DNA of 64,000 bases from NCBI GenBank assembly GCA_029532415.1, contig JAQOTA010000060.1:620001-684000 (forward strand). The letters run 5' to 3'. A program made the translations under genes and the position numbers. Source of the stretch: Marasmius tenuissimus. Taxonomy: Eukaryota; Basidiomycota; Agaricomycetes; Agaricales; Marasmiaceae. Under the pieces are notes generated by a model that was not told where the DNA came from, searched no databases, and saw only the letters and a list, made by a program, of their open reading frames with translations. How positions within the stretch are numbered: position 1 is the first letter of the stretch; every line of letters starts with the position of its first letter. This document shows, one piece after another, positions 1 to 11,047 of this stretch.

Positions 1-1402
1 GCACTATCGAAGCGAATCGCTCTTTCGAGGAGGTCGAAATCCGAGAAACAGGCGAAGGAGTCAGCCTTGATTGTCAGGAGTCTGATTGTCGGACCCTCAG
101 CATCCTCTCCTTCAGTAACGACCGCGATTGCCAAACCCAGAATGAGCAAGCTCAAGTCCGATTTGTCGAAGCCAAAGAGGGCCAACAAAGTCATCGCTCA
201 GCTCCGAAGTCTTCCAGCTACAGATTTGGCAGGGCAAACTTTGAAAGAGCATCCGTCGCCATCCACAAAGTGTGCACCAATACATGCTGTTTGCCTGGAG
301 CACTCTGATATGGAAGAGCATGACCTACACTTCGCCCAACTGTCAGCCGCTGAGGATAGCGATGATCAGGTTAACCCTATTGATAAGTTGTCATCTATGA
401 TCAATGAGATGCGCGTTGTCGATTTCTTCAAAGCGCCAGACCTGGGGCTTGGGCAACCTGGAGATGGACAGGGTCTTCTGGCGGGTGCTCTCCCGACGGC
501 GGAAACCGTAATCAATGGGATCGAGCAGATAACACCACAGTTGATGGCTCTCGGATACGCAACTGGCAGAGCTATTGTTCCTGACCATACTGGTGAGCTC
601 TCTCGTGTGTCGGCTTTCAAGTGGGTTACTGACGGGACTTTGTGCAGGTGTTTATCCGCCAATGGATCGTATATCCATCATCACATGTGAGGAGCACGCT
701 CACCATGTACACACAGGAAACTGACCCGTATACAGACTGGTGGGGACTCGAAATTCTCCTGCCTCCTCCTTCACTCGAGTACCTGGCTGTATGTTCACTC
801 CCCCTTTTCTCTCCGGTTAACCGGCATTGACTTGTACCTTCATATCATCCCAGACCGCACGGTCAATCTCTAATACCGCCGTGAATTTCCTCTCAGCACT
901 TTCCCTCGTCAACGGTGGTGTACGAGAGATCATTCCGTTCGTTCGGTATATCTCCCAGTTCATCGAGTTCGAGTTCAATTCGATCAAGGCCCAGGACAAA
1001 GGTGAAGGAGTCGTTTGTGCTGCCACATGGTTCGTGGCCCCTTTTAACTATCACCGGTCGAAGTTTCTAACCGAAGTCGATAGGATTATGCCCGCCGCAC
1101 TCATCCCCCGACCTTGGGATTTCCCTACGCCTCCCCCACCTCCCCCAACGTCTACGGCTATTCCGGAAGAGCCTGAACCCACGGAGACCGGCGATAAGGA
1201 GGAGACAAAGCGACCGCCGGCAGCACCGGTAGGTTCCCCTGCCGGTGGTAGTCCACCTCAGGAGCCCCCGAAGGCATCTCCTGGGACACCCCCTGCGAAA
1301 GTGGATCCTATTTCCTCGCCTACAGCACCCGACACCCCATTTGACCTCCCGACGGATGATCGTGCGGTGCCTGTGATGCCTATCACTATTCCTGTCAATT
1401 GA
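1..1402 (+). CDS. Conserved hypothetical protein, 5' end outside window
   Basis: I do not recognise a named family. The reading frame is open from base 1, so the start lies upstream. The first exon carries a Ser/Lys-rich region and then a motif around GYATGRAIVPDHTG, followed by an intron at 593-647. The next exon reads VYPPMDRISIIT and then, one frame later, TDWWGLEILLPPPSLEYL. A second intron occupies 789-853. The last exon encodes SISNTAVNFLSALSLVNGGVREIIPFVRYISQFIEFE and ends in a Pro-rich tail (PPPPPP, EPPKASPG) with a stop at 1402. The first exon joins exon 2 in a frame that must slip by one base between about 686 and 722, which may be a sequence error. The conserved hydrophobic core and Pro-rich tail suggest an adaptor-like protein, but the function is unknown. 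Confidence 0.6.
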
Positions 1403-1993
1403 AAGCATGGAACACTTGACTCTTGAGCTTTCTTGCGTTCTTTTCGATACGAGCTTTGTTACGAGGTTCACGTTTCACGACTGTTACGAATTTCAACCTA
1501 CATATACACATCATATACCACGTCCTTCAAAGACGCTGCATTCTTTATCCTGTAATATCGATTTCCCGTGTAATGTTCGTGCTGATCTTGCGTGCATGCC
1601 ATCCATCTTTTGTATTCGGGACTACTTATATACGTTATATACCGGTTCACTTTCTAATCGGAAAGCGATAATGGCAGAGTGAAATACCGTGTTCGCTCCA
1701 TTGAACGATACGAGCGACGGACTCCGGGCCATAAACCCATCCGTGAATCGTACTGAACAGCTTCATATCAGACACTTGTCCTTGCTCGGATTCTCACACC
1801 TTACGCCTTAGTCTGGCATACCTTTTTCCTGGGTGAAATATAGATGATATTTTGGTCAAGGTACAGTTACAGAGACGAAGCAGGTCATAACAGGGATAGC
1901 ATGTCGTCGATAGCTGAACGCTACGGTATGTCTCCAGACCCCAGTCTTTAGATACACAGCAGTAGATGTCGTGATTTCATTCGAGATCCTCTT
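1403..1993. other. Intergenic, tail-to-tail
   Basis: This stretch separates the 3' ends of the plus-strand unknown gene and the minus-strand transporter. Only short spurious reading frames occur. The T-rich stretch around 1490-1640 probably holds the 3' UTR of the upstream gene. I see no RNA gene or repeat here. Confidence 0.5.
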
Positions 1994-3933
1994 TCACTCC
2001 TTCGTTTCATGATGCCCCTTCTCGTCAGTCGGCGAACCCCTATCCATTGAATCTGATCCCTCCAGGTCCCTGCGTTCCGCCCTGTGTCCTCTTTCAACAG
2101 CCTCTTGATCCATAACCTCATCGTTACCAGCACCCTCCTCGAATGCCGCTTTGTGCTTCTCAAAGTGGCTTCCGTGGTTCTCCGGCCCCAAAATGGTGAC
2201 CACAAGGAGGTATGCAGCAACGACACCAATGAGGATACCCTGGACTTTAGCATAGTCCGGTACGATCTTACGCTGACCCGTCTTCGGGTCAACGATCGTC
2301 GTTTTCTGGTGTTCGCCTCCAACTTGGTAAAAGGGGGATATGAATCAGTAATCAATACAGACTGCGGAGGGAACAAAGGGGGAGGAGAAGAGAAAGAAAA
2401 CACGACCCACCTGCTTCGATTTGAGCACTGGCACTGCTAACCATATTACCCAGCTGATACGCCACACCTGGGAATGTAGCTCGGAATGCAGGTGGTGACA
2501 TCTCCGCGAGTTGGATAGGGATAACGCCCCATGCTCCCTGGACACCGAATTGGATACAGAACGCTCCTGCGGCGAGACCGGAGAAGGAGTTGGGAAGGAT
2601 CCACAACGGGATGAAAGCTCCTACGAGGAGGAGGCAAATGCTGTTGGGGATATGAGCGTCAAGGGAAGGACTGAATTGCGGGACGATAGGGCGGAGTTGA
2701 CATACATTATAGTTAGACGGCGCCCAATGTATTGAGAACCCCAACCAGCGATGGTTCCTCCCGCAATGGCGCCCTTTTCGAATATGAATGTCAATATTAA
2801 GTGGAGTTAGGGAAGTCATAAGATCGTTGACTTACGCAGTTCCCAATGATAGTTGCAATAGTTGCGTGGGTTGCGTCAAAGCCCTTGCTATCTTGCATGT
2901 AGGTGGGGAACAAGTCCTGTCCGAATGATCGCGTCAACTGGTGCTGCTCAGAGACGTCAAGCGAGTGAACACAAACCTGAGAACCGTGGCTGAGGAAGTT
3001 GAAGCCAGTCATCAGCAATACGGCGTAGATGCACAACTTCCAGTGGTTCTTCAACATTCTCCCGGTCTCTTTGAAGAAGATCTTTGTCTTGTTCTTCGTG
3101 ACGACTCCGGTGGCCTGTTCCCTGGCTTTGACTTCTGCCCTGGCCTTCAAGAATACCTCCGATTCGGGAACGAGAGCTCGGACGATGGCAGCGAAAAAGC
3201 TTATCCCGGAAGCGCACCAAAACAAGCTACGCCATCCGTGGCCATTGAGGCTTGCCGCAGTTGCGGGAACAAGGCGTAGATTGATGCAAGCGGCAAAGAG
3301 ATAACCGACTGCATATCCTTGTTGGAGGACACCTGACGCAATGCCACGCGCTTCAACGGGAAGATTCTCAAGAGCAGTCGAAGCTGCCAGTCCCCAAATG
3401 CCACCCATACCAATCCCGAATAGCGAACGGACTGCTAAGAACTGTTCAAACGTTTGTACGAAGCCAGCGCCGAGTTCGAGAACGCCAACGAGGATGAGGT
3501 TGCAGACGAGTGGCCATTTTCGACCGTAACGGTCAGAGATGATACCGAAGATGACTGCTCCGACAGACCGCAGAAGGAGTGTGAGAGTGATAGCTTCGGT
3601 CTGTAGGCCAATGAGATCAGTGGTGAACTAATGCATGAGAACGTTGACTGACAATCTCTGAGTTTTTCTTCCCAAAGGTGTTGGCCAGGTTAGTGACGCT
3701 CAGGGAGACGGAGAAGAAGTCGATAGCATCGCAGGTCCAAGCAAGCCATCTAGAAATACGGTAACCAAACGATATGAGTGAATGAATAGATCATGAAGAC
3801 CGAAAGGTACGTGCCCAGAGAAAAACTGTGCCCAGGCTAACCATGATAATCCTGCCAAGACTGTCAACAACGGCCGGGAGTTCTGCCTTGCTTCGCGCTT
3901 TGGAATGAGACTCGTGAGGAAGTGGGGCGCCAT
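1994..3933 (-). CDS. JEN-type monocarboxylate/H+ symporter (MFS)
   Basis: This is a plasma-membrane major-facilitator transporter of the Jen1 group (lactate, pyruvate and related carboxylates with protons). The start is MAPHFLTSLIP at 3933. After splicing the protein reads SGWLAWTCDAIDFFSVSLSV, then the MFS loop SDRYGRKWP and MGGIWGLAASTALENLPVEARG. The JEN signature NxxSHxSQDxxxT is present as NFLSHGSQ|DLFPT, with an intron exactly between Q and D. The C-terminal half keeps the usual MSPPAFRATFPG loop and ends in a charged cytosolic tail (HHETKE). Intron 1 (3750-3814) only gives the conserved frame if a GC donor at 3814-3813 is used. Intron 2 (3601-3652) starts GTCAGT. The length fits the family. 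Substrate cannot be told from sequence; Jen1 relatives are usually repressed by glucose. Confidence 0.88.
3750..3814 (-). other. Probable GC-AG intron in JEN transporter
   Basis: The GT at 3810-3809 leaves phase 0 and destroys the family motif. The GC at 3814-3813 leaves phase 2 and rebuilds SGWLAWTCDAIDFF, which is the expected start of TM1. The acceptor is CTAG ending at 3750, giving a 65-nt intron. Confidence 0.65.
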
Positions 3934-4513
3934 CTCTCTTTTTCTTTCTTTTTCGAGCTGAAAGGCACTAGAGGATAGCGATGGGCGTAGCAGCTCGTAT
4001 CTGGGAGAGTGCAGGACCAAAATAAGTCCGAGAACTGGACCAAGTTTTTAAGGGACTGGCATGGCATGCCGGAAGGCGTGCGAAAAACCGGAACTTCATA
4101 CATCAATCGGGCCATCGGTATCAAAACATCAGATGTCCCCGGACTCCAAAAGTTTCTATTTTAGAACACCGGATATTGGCTCTACCGCTCTGGTAGCCTG
4201 AACAGGCATAGTCCCTCCTACAGTAGCTGTATGTGAGATCGATATTTCAGGCGTAGTGGACTGATATATATTCACAATGGACATCCAGGCTGCTGCTGTG
4301 CTACTTGCTGTTGTTCATCGGTTCAGTTTCCCCGCAACCGTTTCAGATCGCGGGGGCAACAATCCTATCTGTCCCATAGCCGATTGGTGTCAACGTTATG
4401 TTATTTATCCTCCGTTACGTGGAGCGGTTAGTTTACAACGGTACAACGGTACAGCAGTGTCCTTGAGTGTGTAGATTAGAATGTCTCGTAAGATCCGGAT
4501 GCTTCGCGATCCT
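3934..4513. other. Upstream region of JEN gene
   Basis: No gene is visible. It contains the JEN transporter promoter, with C/T-rich minus-strand sequence just before the start codon, and the 3' flank of the proteinase-inhibitor gene. I see no clear TATA box or repeat. Confidence 0.4.
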
Positions 4514-4988
4514 CTACTGTGTCTTCACTTGACCATCGGGTTCTGATACAGACATGAGGTTCAGTTGGTTTTCCAGAGAAATACGGGTAGATCACGCACC
4601 GATGTAGTCAATAACTCCTCCTTGAAGGCTCTGCAGTTCCTGCAATTGTGATTCAGGAATCGAAGCAGAGAAACCCTGCGTAGATCAACGGCATCGATGA
4701 ATATGATTGAATTCTTCGTGTAAAAGTCGATGAATTCTATGATGGACGCACCTTGAGAAGACTGTGTCGTTCATGAACTTCTCCTCCTGGTAGCAGAGTA
4801 AGCCTTCCTCATTCCATGAGGCGAGATAATTGGCCGTTCGTACCATTCTTGCTAATCGCGTCGGCGTGTTTATCGATCTCATCCTGTGACGTTCCCGACT
4901 TGAAGACAACGATGTACTCTGGAACGACAATTAGTCTGGGTTTCGTAGCTAGTAAAGAGGTAGAAGACGAACTCTGAGGCGTAGACAT
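4514..4988 (-). CDS. Inhibitor I9-type proteinase inhibitor (PBI2/POIA1-like)
   Basis: This is a small cytosolic inhibitor of subtilisin-type vacuolar proteases, equivalent to a free-standing subtilisin propeptide. The core reads EYIVVFKSGTSQDEIDKHAD, AISKNGGEVHERHSLLKGFS, then ASIPESQLQELQSLQGG and VIDYIEPDGQVKTQ. This is the I9 pattern, with the beta strands (YIVVFK, VIDYIEPD) and the conserved KGFSASIPE. Three introns split the gene. The second lies in LLKG|FSAS and the last in DYIE|PDG. The start at 4988 (MSTPQSSSS) gives an N-terminal Ser-rich extension longer than the usual 70-80-residue family members, so the true start or a further 5' intron is uncertain. It may regulate a vacuolar proteinase B homologue. 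Confidence 0.82.
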
Positions 4989-5341
4989 GGTAGATGTAGC
5001 TGTGATAGATGTGGTAGATGATGAAGTGAATGGTGAACCCAATTTGAATGACGCTGCGGTGGGTCATTCCCCAGGGGGTGATAAGATAAGATTGCCTCCG
5101 TAGCTTCGCCTGCCGCAATGATAAGATGTGTTTGCCGGCTGCGAAGTTTGACATCATGGCGGTTTGCAACTGAGTCAGAATTTTGTATGTCCCCTTACAA
5201 AGCCAACAACTCTATGACTCCGGGGATCGTATAAGAATGTGAGTCGGACTTCAACATTTCTCTCAGTGTCGTTGTATGAACACACTCCGTCCTTTTCGAC
5301 AGATAATAACCGTTGGACTGAAGTTCACCGCCAGATCCGGA
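4989..5341. other. Divergent spacer between inhibitor and glycosylase genes
   Basis: The 353 bp lie between two divergently read start codons. On the minus strand, directly before the inhibitor ATG, is an imperfect run of ACATCTACC-like units (about 4986-5022). Nothing else is evident. Confidence 0.4.
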
Positions 5342-7190
5342 ATGCCTGCTACTCGTTCATCCACCCGAGCTGCATCAAGCACTGTTCACTCGGAAACAAT
5401 CATCAAGACTTCAAAAACGGCAGCTCCGAAGAGAGGGAAGAGAAAGGTTTCTGAAGTCGAAGATGACGCGAGTCGAGTTGAAGAAACCAAAGTGGGTGCG
5501 AAGAGCAAGGCCAAGAAGGCCCGTATGACGAAGACGACCAGTCAAAAGGTCGTGAAAGTCGCAAACGGTGCTTTGACTACAATGACGACGGTGACTGTGG
5601 CGACGACATCCGCCGCTATCATCAATGTAGCACCGGAAACCGGCGTGGAGGGCGAGGCGGATGCTCTCGTACCCGCACAACTGTCCTTCTCATTTGAAGA
5701 AGCGAAAGCGCACCTCATCAACGCAGACGCGCGGTTCGAGGACTTGTTTGAGAGGTTACCGTGTAAACCTTATGAAGAACTCGAAATGGTTCATCCCTTC
5801 AGGCATGTCGCGCTCTTTGTTAGGGCCGCCAAGTCCTAAAGCCACGTATAATTCAGCGCTCTGACCATCTCCATTCTCGGCCAACAAATCTCTTGGTTGG
5901 CCGCTCGTTCCATTAAACACAAGTTCATTCGTATGTTCAATCCGGACATCCCAGAGAACCATGCCGATTACCCGTATGTGTTTTTTGTCTTTCTGAACGA
6001 TTCTCTGACGTTCTTGACATAACTCCTCAAGAGAATCGGCCTACTTCCCGACACCAGGCCAGGTTGCGTCAACAGATATACCTACGCTCCGCACAGCTGG
6101 ATTGAGCCAACGGAAAGCTGAGTATGGTGCGTTTATACCCGCTGTGTCTATACCTGTAGGTTCATTGTTTCCGTGTTTCATAGTTCAGGACCTTGCTTTG
6201 CGGTTCGCGGACGGACGACTTTCGACCAAGAAGCTCCTTGCAGCCGACGATGAAGAGCTCGCCCAGATGTTAATTGAAGTTCGAGGCATTGGACGGGTGA
6301 GCTCAACGAATTCCTCTATCTTTTTCGAATAGCCCTGCTAAAACACATATTAGTGGACTGGTATGTCAATGTCTCTCTGCTAACCCATGGGTGTGATTAT
6401 CAACGGTGGCTTCAAGTGGATATGTTCGCGATGTTCTCCCTCCGGCGACCGGACATTCTCCCTGTCGGTGAGCACTCTCGTAACCGTGTGCCACAAGCTG
6501 CTCACACACCACATCTATGTATCTACCACTACAGGCGATCTCGGTGTACAACGCGGAATGGTCCGATGGTTTCTCGCTCAACACTCGCCAACATACAACG
6601 TCACCATCTCACCCCAGAAAGAAACTCGCAAGCCCAAGCCCAAATCATCGTCTTCCACTGCTGATGTTCTCGATCAGACGTTGGGAGAGTCGGCTTCGCA
6701 AACGGAAACCCCACCTGCCGACCTCTCATCGTTACCTCCCGCCCCAGAGACTCCCAAACGCAAGAACAAGACGAAGAAGAAGAATAATGACGAGGAAGCT
6801 GGGCCTATCCCGCCGCCTTTCACTCCGTCTATCGAGAAGGCTTTGAGGAAGCCAGGGGGAGAAGGAGATCTCCTTCCACCGTTACCTGAGGGGTTGAGTG
6901 TGTCAGTGTTGAAGACTCGTTTGGACGGGAAGAAAAAAATCAAGTATGTTGTTTTTGAATCATCGAGCAAGGGCAGTCGGATTGATATACCCTTTCCCTT
7001 GATAGGGGAGCATTCTTGACGCCGAGTGAGATGGAGGTATTAACGGAAAGCTGGAGACCTTATAGGAGTTTGGGTGAGTCGTACCAGCCACGATTTGGAT
7101 ATCTGACGACTCATGAGCGCAATTTCAGGTGTATATTATATGTGGGCTCTGGCTGATGCGGAGCTTGGGGATCGATACCTGATACATTAA
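5342..7190 (+). CDS. DNA-3-methyladenine glycosylase (HhH-GPD)
   Basis: This nuclear base-excision repair enzyme removes alkylated purines. The Lys-rich N-terminus (KRGKRK, KSKAKKAR) looks like a nuclear signal. The catalytic fold follows: HPFRALTISILGQQISWLAARSI, then TLRTAGLSQRKAEYVQDLALRFADGRLS, the helix-hairpin-helix VRGIGRWTVDMFAMF, and the GPD loop LPVGDLGVQRG with the catalytic Asp. The gene has at least eight introns, including 5803-5856 (GC-AG), 5974-6031, 6127-6183, 6297-6353, 6361-6416, 6468-6534 and 6944-7005. The conserved GRWTVDMF block depends on a 7-nt exon at 6354-6360. An insertion rich in Lys/Pro (KRKNKTKKKN) sits between the GPD loop and the final helix. The stop TAA is at 7190. 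Confidence 0.9.
5803..5856 (+). other. GC-AG intron in DNA glycosylase gene
   Basis: The donor is CAG|GCATGT and the acceptor TTCAG. Splicing here gives HPFRALTISILGQQISW, a strongly conserved stretch. No GT donor nearby restores that frame. The intron is 54 nt. Confidence 0.75.
6354..6360 (+). other. 7-nt microexon in DNA glycosylase gene
   Basis: The exon TGGACTG lies between a 57-nt intron (6297-6353, GTGAGC...TTAG) and a 56-nt intron (6361-6416, GTATGT...CAAG). It supplies W-T and part of V in the helix-hairpin-helix motif GIGRWTVDMF. Without it the motif and frame are lost. Confidence 0.85.
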
Positions 7191-7852
7191 TCAAAAGACA
7201 CATCTCCCACGGCGTAGAAAAGTGTATATATTGCGAAGAATTTTCCCACTATTCGGTCTGCCTCGTCTTGCCCGCGACTAGACTGAGCACCGGATTGTCG
7301 AGATGCACTCGAAAAGTCCTCTCGTCTGAACTCTAGACCCTACGGGAGAAGTAAAAAAGTCGCTTGAGCCACAGTTCCTTCCGTGCCACTCCTTACGATT
7401 CCGGGACCAGGGAGTTTGCAGGATTTCGCGCGATAACTTGTACACGGGCGTCGACGTTCTAAGGCCGAACCATCCCCATGTTTACTATTCCCCGCGTTTT
7501 ATATGTTTGACGCAAACCGTCTGGCGACATCACCATTTCTATGGTTGGGATACAGGTCTCACAGGTCAACGAGAGATGGCGGGTTCTTCGGCTCAGCAGC
7601 ACATTAAGGACTGATAAGATGAGGTACATGCTGATCTGAGCGTTCGTCTGTTTCGCACAATCCAACCGAGGAGTTGTAGTGTCCGATTCTTATGAGACGT
7701 ACCCCGGTTGTAGTTCAGTAGAATGTATATGGTGCTCAAGACGTGGAGCCTAAAAGGACCGGGCAGAACGCCCACGTACATAGAATCGAGACGTTTCAAT
7801 TGTTTGAGATGAAGGTTTCATTTAGTACGGAACCACTACAGTCCACTTGTAT
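7191..7852. other. Gene-free stretch downstream of the glycosylase
   Basis: Only short unrelated frames are present. The last part, from about 7820, resembles the 3' flank of the second transcription-factor copy (shared TTTAGTACGRAACCA), so it marks the left end of the tandem duplication. Confidence 0.45.
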
Positions 7853-10800
7853 TCATGAACTTTGGTGAGCATTTAAATTCCCGTACGGATCTATCAGTCC
7901 CTCTTCCTGCATGAGTGTGAACCACTGCGCATTCATTCCTCCACCCATCATCGATGAAGTAGGTGGGGACGGGATCCCGTGTGGTGGCGGTTGCCTTTCC
8001 CAGCCCGGATAAAGGGTGTCCTCCACGCTACTCTGATGACGGGGCTGACCCTCAGCTTCGCGATGGGGATGTATCGCAGACACTTGATGATAGTCCTGAT
8101 GCTCTTGGAACTGAAAGCCAGGCTCGTGCTCCCAACCTGCGGTAGGGAATGAAGATGAAGCATACGAGTCGCCAGCATGCGTTGCAGGAATCCCTTCACT
8201 CGGAAAGGACGAGAAGGTGGCCCCAACAGCCTGGCCGGGGGAAACCGAGGTCGAAGACCTCTCCTCTCGATAAAATTTTCTTCCCCTGCTGTTACCCATT
8301 CTCATTTTCGTGCGACCGGCAAAAATCTCCCAGTCGTCATCCTCGGAGGTCGCCCCGCTGTCGTGCGTCTCGCTACCCCCCCGATCCGCTGCTTCTTGTC
8401 CATGTGCTTTGTCCAACGTCCTGATGGCCCTGTCCCGCAGTCTATTGAGGGCGTCATGGGCTGCCCTAGCACGACTGGAAGTATCCGAGATACCCGAAAA
8501 CATGTCCACGAGAGTTGTCAGGTCGTCAAAGGCTTTTTGCGCCATGCCATGAGTCGGACAACGAGCGACAATCAGTCCGACTATGACACCAGCGGACAGC
8601 ACTGGGTCAATTGCAGTGGACGTATGGAAGTCAGTTAGCGGCGGGGTAGCAAAGAAGACACGGGTTGACCCACGACTGTTGAACGCGCCCCAGCGCCTAC
8701 TCAACCAAGAGGGTTCCTGAGAGACAGCACTCGAATCCAGTTGGATGACCGTTGAAGCTCCGTTATACGCTGCTAGGAAAGATGAGGCGTGTGGGCTACG
8801 CAGCGGATCATGAGGATAGTCCTTGATGGCTTTGAGAAAAAACGAGCGATGAATGTATATCGACGCTATTTTAAGCGATGAGCAAGGTCCATGGCTGTGA
8901 TAAGATGTCACCCAACTCGTAGCGCTGAGCCTGACTCCCCTCGAGTAAAGGGATGGAGAGTTGGCCTTCACGTCGGGTGGCACCCCATGCTCCCGTATCT
9001 TCTTGTCCAAGTCCAGTATTGTGGCGTAATCCGGGATCTGAGGTGTCAGGGTCGTAATGGCAATTTGCGAAACCACCTCCTTGCAAAATTTCCATCCCCA
9101 AAGGAGAACTGACAAAGCGTGAGGCAGTTGGCGACGGGGAGTTACAAAGTTTGGTTCCGTCACACCTTTCTGGACTTCTGCTTCTGTGGGCTCCGTCGGT
9201 TCATCGGGAAATGGGCAGTTCATGAAGGAAACGTTGAGTGCAGGTGGGCGTCCGAGGGTCAAGCTCTTCCATGGCCGTCAATGATAATCTTCAATCCGGG
9301 AGCCTAGTCGTGACTCACATAAAATACATCAAGATAGACAACTTCCCAGAATAACGTCCGACGACGGTTGCGAGTTTTGGGATCCAGGTTCCAGTCCGGG
9401 CTCTCCGAATCTAATGTCACTCCTCAATGATGATGACAGGGTGGAAGAAAGGGAAGGAAGGAGACACATACGTAACCCAAGCTGAAAGTCAACTAAGTCG
9501 AGTGCGTAAAGATTGGGAGGATTGAGACTACTAACCCTGTAAACCAGGCTTGTACATAGCCCCTTGATGCACCAGGGCGCTTCCGGGGAGTGCCAAGGGC
9601 CACCCTGGTTCAAGAAGTAACCTGTCAAACATAATGCTTGAAGTGTCGCAGGTTCCGAAGACTCCAGTATATCATCGAGAGAGAGGCAAGCCTTTCCTAA
9701 GTCAAAGAAATCTCGTGCTTTGATGTTATACGGAGGTATACTGGAATCTAAGAGGGTTCCAATAGCAAGAACAAGAAAGAGAACGGCAAGACGATGAGGA
9801 GATAAGGGTATAGATTCTTCGACCAGTGAGAGATTTGCTTCGTGGAAGGAGGACTCGATGTATGCGTATACAGGTGTGAGAATGTCGTCAATAAGCTCGT
9901 CTCGCATGACGAGCCGAGGAGACCAAAGGGCTTGCGCTAGATATACCTCACATAGAGACCGTGCGTGAGTGTTGTCGGGGAGGTAACCGATCATCACATC
10001 AAGTGAGAGTGAATCACTCTGCGGGCCATCCATAAAAAAGCGGGAGAGTCGCTTGATCTCTGGGGGAACGTGAGAATCCGCAGATTGAGGCTCGGATCCT
10101 GCAAAGTATGAGGCTTCTCCCTGGATTCAAGTTGCCTCATGAATCAACATTTGGAGGTGTAGGTGGGGGAAGAAGCACGTACGCCCATGAGACTCTAACG
10201 GTAGATTTAACAACATGATAGATCAAAACCTCGAGTAGTACGCACCTCAGATACTCCTGTTCTTCCGAAGTATCTTGTGCGACCCCCCTCCTCGAGAGTC
10301 AGAGTCCCGTATTCGTCAGCCAGATCCGCGACCTCAGCAGAAACTTCCTTTTCAACTGCGGTGTCTTCGGGAGCATTGGGTGGAAACTTGATCCTCAGGT
10401 ATTCGTCGCGAAGGAGAGGATGAGAAGGTTGGAGCAGGGAGAGAGCATCCTCGAGTTGCCTGATGCGTTGGCCCATCTCTTCTATCTTTCGATGTAACGC
10501 GGCTGTATCCAACACAGTCACCCTATCTCACTGTGAGCGACGAAGAACTGATTGCTAAAGCTGGTAGCGCACTGTTTCCGCGAGACGCCGGTAGGGTTCC
10601 CTAAGAGAACGGTCGTTCAGTGACCATATCTGAAGGACACGAAAATGATTTCGAACCTATCGGACATATGGACCTGCAGCCCCTCCGCACTACGCAGGGT
10701 CGCATGATGGTGAGCCGTTGTGGCCGGCTTGAGAACTTTTGAACGTTCCAAGTGACGTACCGCATGAGCTACATGGGATCTTCTTATCGCACCTCAGCTT

Positions 10801-11047
10801 CAGCCTGATTCGAGGAGAATCGTTGGTCAGTGTGAGCCCCAAGACCAAGTTCTTGGTATCATACCTCCGACATTCTGCACAAGATATCTATAGTAGAACT
10901 GGTCAGCTTGAGTCACCGCCGGGTGTAGACACTGAGTATAGAGATAACGACCTGGCCTTTCGCCCGCTTGATATCTGTTCTCTCTTGACTTGTCAACTGA
11001 GAAAAGTTATGAAAAGATCCTGATGGTGACTGCGGAAGACCAGACAT
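7853..11047 (-). CDS. Zn2Cys6 transcription factor, copy 1
   Basis: This is a nuclear fungal-specific transcription factor. The start at 11047 reads MSGLPQSPSGSFHNFSQLT. A split Zn(II)2Cys6 cluster follows: CAECRR|LKLRCDKKIPCSSC|VRRGC with a final Cys in ICP. Next come a coiled-coil linker (AALHRKIEEMGQRIRQLEDALSLL) and the middle homology region (SLCEVYLAQALWSPRLVMRDELIDD, LFDLGKACLSLDDILESSE, then RRRTLFWEV, SLTLGRPPAL and MNCPFPDEP). The C-terminus ends WFTLMQEEGLIDPYGN. The gene has many short introns, including two tiny exons (9472-9481 and 8912-8924). A long open frame at 7853-9262 hides introns by chance. It is the tandem twin of the copy starting at 14895. The target genes are unknown. 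Confidence 0.85.
8912..8924 (-). other. 13-nt microexon, TF copy 1
   Basis: It reads CGCTACGAGTTGG on the minus strand and gives RYEL plus one base, joining VPPD to ASIYIHRSFF. Flanking introns run GTGAAG...CTCAG and GTGACA...AATAG. The same exon occurs at matching places in copies 2 and 3. Confidence 0.75.
9472..9481 (-). other. 10-nt microexon, TF copy 1
   Basis: It reads CTTGGGTTAC on the minus strand, between an intron starting GTTAGT and one starting GTATGT. Together with the next exon it encodes LGLR, matching the conserved IGLHR core of this family. In this copy the frame closes only when the exon is included. Confidence 0.7.

Noticed and set aside
7853..9262. Reading the 469-codon open frame of TF copy 1 as one exon
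   Set aside because: Comparison with copy 3, where the matching introns break the frame, shows that three introns are read through by chance.
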